A stretch of 6,506 nt of DNA from Deltaproteobacteria bacterium CG07_land_8_20_14_0_80_60_11 (lineage in GTDB: Bacteria > Desulfobacterota > Desulfobaccia > Desulfobaccales > 0-14-0-80-60-11). The notes beneath the pieces were generated by a model, which worked only from the letters and a program-made list of their open reading frames with translations, was not told the origin of the DNA and ran no database searches. The position numbers and the translations under genes are program-made. Each line of letters begins with the position of its first letter. Within the stretch, counting starts at the first letter, position 1. The stretch covers positions 1 through 6,506 of the forward strand of contig PEWM01000050.1 in the NCBI GenBank assembly GCA_002779455.1. The letters are read 5' to 3'. Of the stretch, positions 4,977-6,506 are shown in pieces.

Positions 4977-5087
4977 TGAGCTGCCCCTTAAAGACGGGTG
5001 CACATTTTATTATCGACCGGTGGGCCGAAGGGAGGCAGAGAGATGAGTAGGAAGCGGTTTACCCCCAAGGAGAAAGCCCGACTTTAA
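4977..5087 (+). mobile_element. Left-end remnant of an IS3-like insertion sequence
   Basis: TGAGCTGCCCC at 4977 resembles the TGAxCxGCCCC terminal inverted repeats of many IS3-family elements. About 66 bp inside it, after AGGGAGGCAGAGAG, a transposase-like orfA start begins. No right end or matching inverted repeat is found elsewhere in the window, so only the 5' end remains. Assignment is by motif recognition. Confidence 0.45.
5043..5087 (+). pseudogene. Truncated IS3-type OrfA start (14 residues)
   Basis: ATG at 5043, eight bases after GGAGG (5030-5034), encodes MSRKRFTPKEKARL and then meets TAA (5085-5087). IS3-family OrfA proteins commonly begin MSRKRFTPEQKARIVLEAL, so this is the N-terminus of such a helix-turn-helix protein cut off by a frame-disrupting change. 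What follows does not continue the OrfA sequence in any frame that I can see, which suggests a deletion rather than a single stop mutation. The short length limits confidence, but both the RBS and the peptide fit. Confidence 0.45.
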
Positions 5088-5185
5088 GGCTTTCACTACC
5101 TGCCTCTATCAACACCTGAAATAAGTCTATCTCCAAGCCCTGCAAGCTGATTTGGCACGGGGTAACGCCTCTGAGCATACACACC

Positions 5186-5218
5186 GGCCCGCCGCCATTG
5201 ACGTCACGGCGGCTGGCC
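5186..5218. promoter_or_regulatory. Strong hairpin with TGACGTCA loop upstream of the 364-residue gene
   Basis: GGCCCGCCGCC (5186-5196) pairs with GGCGGCTGGCC (5208-5218) in 10 of 11 positions. The 11-nt loop contains the perfect 8-bp palindrome TGACGTCA (5199-5206). It ends 27 bases before the chosen ATG. It may be a translational or transcriptional control element, or a dimer-binding operator. Confidence 0.6.
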
Positions 5219-5235
5219 CGGAGCGTTCCAGAGAT

Positions 5236-5240
5236 AAGGA
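5236..5240 (+). promoter_or_regulatory. Ribosome binding site deciding the start at 5246
   Basis: AAGGA lies five bases before the ATG at 5246. The alternative TTG at 5198 sits inside the loop of the hairpin with no such site, so it is rejected. Confidence 0.65.
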
Positions 5241-5245
5241 CTGTC

Positions 5246-6340
5246 ATGGACCAGGAGAACGAACACAGAACCGATGGTGAACGACCCGGCGACCTGCCGG
5301 GACCGGATTTCTCGTGGGAAGACCTCGAAACCGCAAAGCCGGGTCAACTGGCACTCTTCACGCCCTTCCCCACCGTAGCGGAACGCGCTTTCCTGGTGCT
5401 GGCCCGCAAATGGAATGTAGATGTCCAAGCGGGCGACAGGAATATTTCCCTTCCGAGGGAGGTTGACATCCTTGCCTTGTCCTGTCTTCTTCTCGCCGTG
5501 GAATGGGGGGATAAGTTCACTGACGTGGCCCGGCACCAGATGGAGAGCAATAGGGGTGCGGCAGCGGCCCGCCGTGAACCGTCATGGTACGACCAACTTC
5601 CTTGGGAACTTTGCCAAGTCCCTTTCATGATGGTTTCGCCCCCTGAAACTATCGCGGTGGAAAGACTGACGGTGAATCTGGATCACCATAGTGGCTCTAT
5701 CCGATGCTGGATGATGGAGATCGGCTGGATTGCTCGCTCCTGGCTTTCCACCCCGGAGGCTATTCCACTCTTGCTGAAAAACCTGGCCGACACATTGGGT
5801 GGACCATTTAATGCGGCGGGACTGGCCGCCGCGATAGTGTCAACGGAAGAAGAGTTCTGGACCTTGGCGCGTGATTTCAAATATGACCGGTTTGCCGAGC
5901 AATACGCTCACAGGCTAAAGTTGCTGGAAGAACATGGCATCTTCGATATACAGGCGTTTTTCTGGAAGCTTGAGGCGCAGTGCCGGAAGGTAATTGGGGA
6001 CGCTGTACTCGGTTTGAGATTGGTGCCCCCGGGGCCACCTGGGACCTCTTACCCCTCGGGGAGCGTCGGCGCCGTGGGCCCCGTTGAAAAACCAACAATC
6101 GTCACCACAGCCGGTGATGCGTCCACAACCCTGGTCGAGCCCGAGGCTCCAACGAGAGAGGAACTCGTCAAACTCGCCAAAATGATGGTTCCAGGGCCGG
6201 CGGAACTCGCCAAAATGAGCGAGGCTGAAATCCGGGAATTGGCTGCGAAACTGGAGGCTGCGGGGATTGATGCAACGATGTTTTCTCTCAAAGACATACC
6301 GCCCACAGGCGACCCCGGGAAAGGCACCAACTCTTCTTGA
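5246..6340 (+). CDS. Unrecognised 364-residue soluble protein with Pro-rich linker and helical tail
   Basis: I do not recognise this protein. Residues 1-30 are polar and acidic with no signal peptide. Residues about 32-255 look like one folded, mainly helical domain rich in Trp (W24, W56, W87, W114, W120, W155, W161, W166, W205, W240), with three Cys (C80, C123, C154) and a fourth (C246) near its end. Hydrophobic helices such as VDILALSCLLLAVEW (73-87) are too short and charged at the edges to be sure membrane spans. Residues 260-305 form a Pro/Gly/Ser/Thr/Val linker. Residues 304-343 form a charged helical segment with LAKM twice (310-313, 321-324) and SEAEIRELAAKLEAAGI, and the end (350-364) is again disordered. 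At DNA level AACTCGCCAAAATGA is repeated 33 bp apart (6171-6185, 6204-6218). The linker plus short helical tail suggests a docking or oligomerisation module. It is monocistronic and convergent with the next gene. Confidence 0.75.
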   Translation: MDQENEHRTDGERPGDLPGPDFSWEDLETAKPGQLALFTPFPTVAERAFLVLARKWNVDVQAGDRNISLPREVDILALSCLLLAVEWGDKFTDVARHQMESNRGAAAARREPSWYDQLPWELCQVPFMMVSPPETIAVERLTVNLDHHSGSIRCWMMEIGWIARSWLSTPEAIPLLLKNLADTLGGPFNAAGLAAAIVSTEEEFWTLARDFKYDRFAEQYAHRLKLLEEHGIFDIQAFFWKLEAQCRKVIGDAVLGLRLVPPGPPGTSYPSGSVGAVGPVEKPTIVTTAGDASTTLVEPEAPTREELVKLAKMMVPGPAELAKMSEAEIRELAAKLEAAGIDATMFSLKDIPPTGDPGKGTNSS

Positions 6341-6394
6341 TCGCCTGGTGGAAATGCAACGGGAATCACTTGAACAAAAACTCCAGTTGGGGGG

Positions 6395-6506
6395 TCATCT
6401 TCTAATCTCCGTGCCCCTCACCCTCTCCACCAACCTCTGGCTGAGGCGCTCGTCAATGAAGCCGGGGCTGGTGCAAAAAGCGGCCACCTGGAAATCCGCC
6501 CCACCT
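6395..6506 (-). CDS. C-terminal end of an unidentified minus-strand gene
   Basis: Read on the minus strand from the right edge, one frame stays open for 36 codons to TGA (6397-6395) and gives a protein-like C-terminus containing GFIDERLSQRLVERVRGTEIRR. The other two minus frames give Trp/Arg/Ala-rich low-complexity peptides with early stops. The charged amphipathic ending resembles a terminal helix. The family cannot be named from this piece. It is convergent with the 364-residue gene, with 54 bp between the stop codons and no clear terminator there. Confidence 0.45.
   Translation of the reverse strand, partial: GGADFQVAAFCTSPGFIDERLSQRLVERVRGTEIRR

Larger units (their letters stand above)
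4818..5245. other. AT-rich gap with IS remnant and leader of the next gene
   Basis: No intact gene lies here. Bases 4818-4976 are AT-rich and show nothing I can name beyond two CTTAAG-type palindromic bits. An IS3-like left end and truncated orfA occupy 4977-5087. Bases 5088-5185 show no feature. The hairpin at 5186-5218 and the ribosome binding site at 5236-5240 belong to the leader of the next gene. Confidence 0.6.

Noticed and set aside
5198..5245. TTG start for the 364-residue protein, adding 16 residues
   Set aside because: It lies in the loop of a strong hairpin without an RBS, while the ATG at 5246 has AAGGA five bases upstream.
1..6506. CRISPR array, toxin-antitoxin pair or multigene defence system
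   Set aside because: No regularly spaced repeats, no cas-like motifs and no adjacent small-gene pair. The repeats seen are palindromes or simple tandem arrays.
3509..6506. Attachment-site copy of the tRNA-Ala 3' end
   Set aside because: I found no repeat of the tRNA 3' terminal bases downstream within the window.

Overview
The window looks like a chromosomal stretch from a GC-rich Gram-negative bacterium. A secreted FecR-domain protein, a periplasmic SIMPL-domain protein and a stand-alone NifU C-terminal domain protein, together with abundant intergenic palindromes, would suit an anaerobic Desulfobacterota-like (former Deltaproteobacteria) genome. No marker here fixes the taxon, so that placement is inference.

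Layout. Bases 1-686 hold the 3' part of a FecR-domain gene ending in a perfect 24-bp tandem duplication. Bases 687-1401 hold no confident gene. They contain a long imperfect hairpin, a pair of inverted REP-like palindromes enclosing the frameshifted remnant of a REP-associated tyrosine transposase (RAYT), and a (CCCCTTTT)n tandem repeat that can form a G-quadruplex on the minus strand. A small Cys-motif/HTH protein follows (1402-1791). Next comes a palindrome-rich gap with a double hairpin (1854-1912) and a promoter that serves a SIMPL (DUF541) periplasmic protein (2237-2959). A small Nfu-type Fe-S protein (3042-3269) has its own promoter. A tRNA-Ala(CGC) with promoter and terminator lies at 3395-3545.

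Immediately downstream of the tRNA the base composition falls. A roughly 1.6-kb AT-richer tract carries a Cys-rich radical SAM enzyme (3939-4817) and the left end plus truncated orfA of an IS3-like element (4977-5087). This is the look of an acquired segment next to a tRNA gene, although no attachment-site repeat is visible. GC then recovers over an unrecognised 364-residue protein (5246-6340) preceded by a strong hairpin. The last 112 bases carry the 3' end of a convergent minus-strand gene.

The genes look mostly monocistronic: each has its own leader, and promoters are visible for the SIMPL gene, nfu and the tRNA. No single pathway joins them. The only functional link is that Nfu could help supply Fe-S clusters, including those the radical SAM enzyme needs. 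The strongest leads for new biology are the Cys-rich radical SAM enzyme, the unrecognised 364-residue protein with its upstream hairpin, and the degenerate RAYT/REP element. I see no convincing complete novel multigene system.
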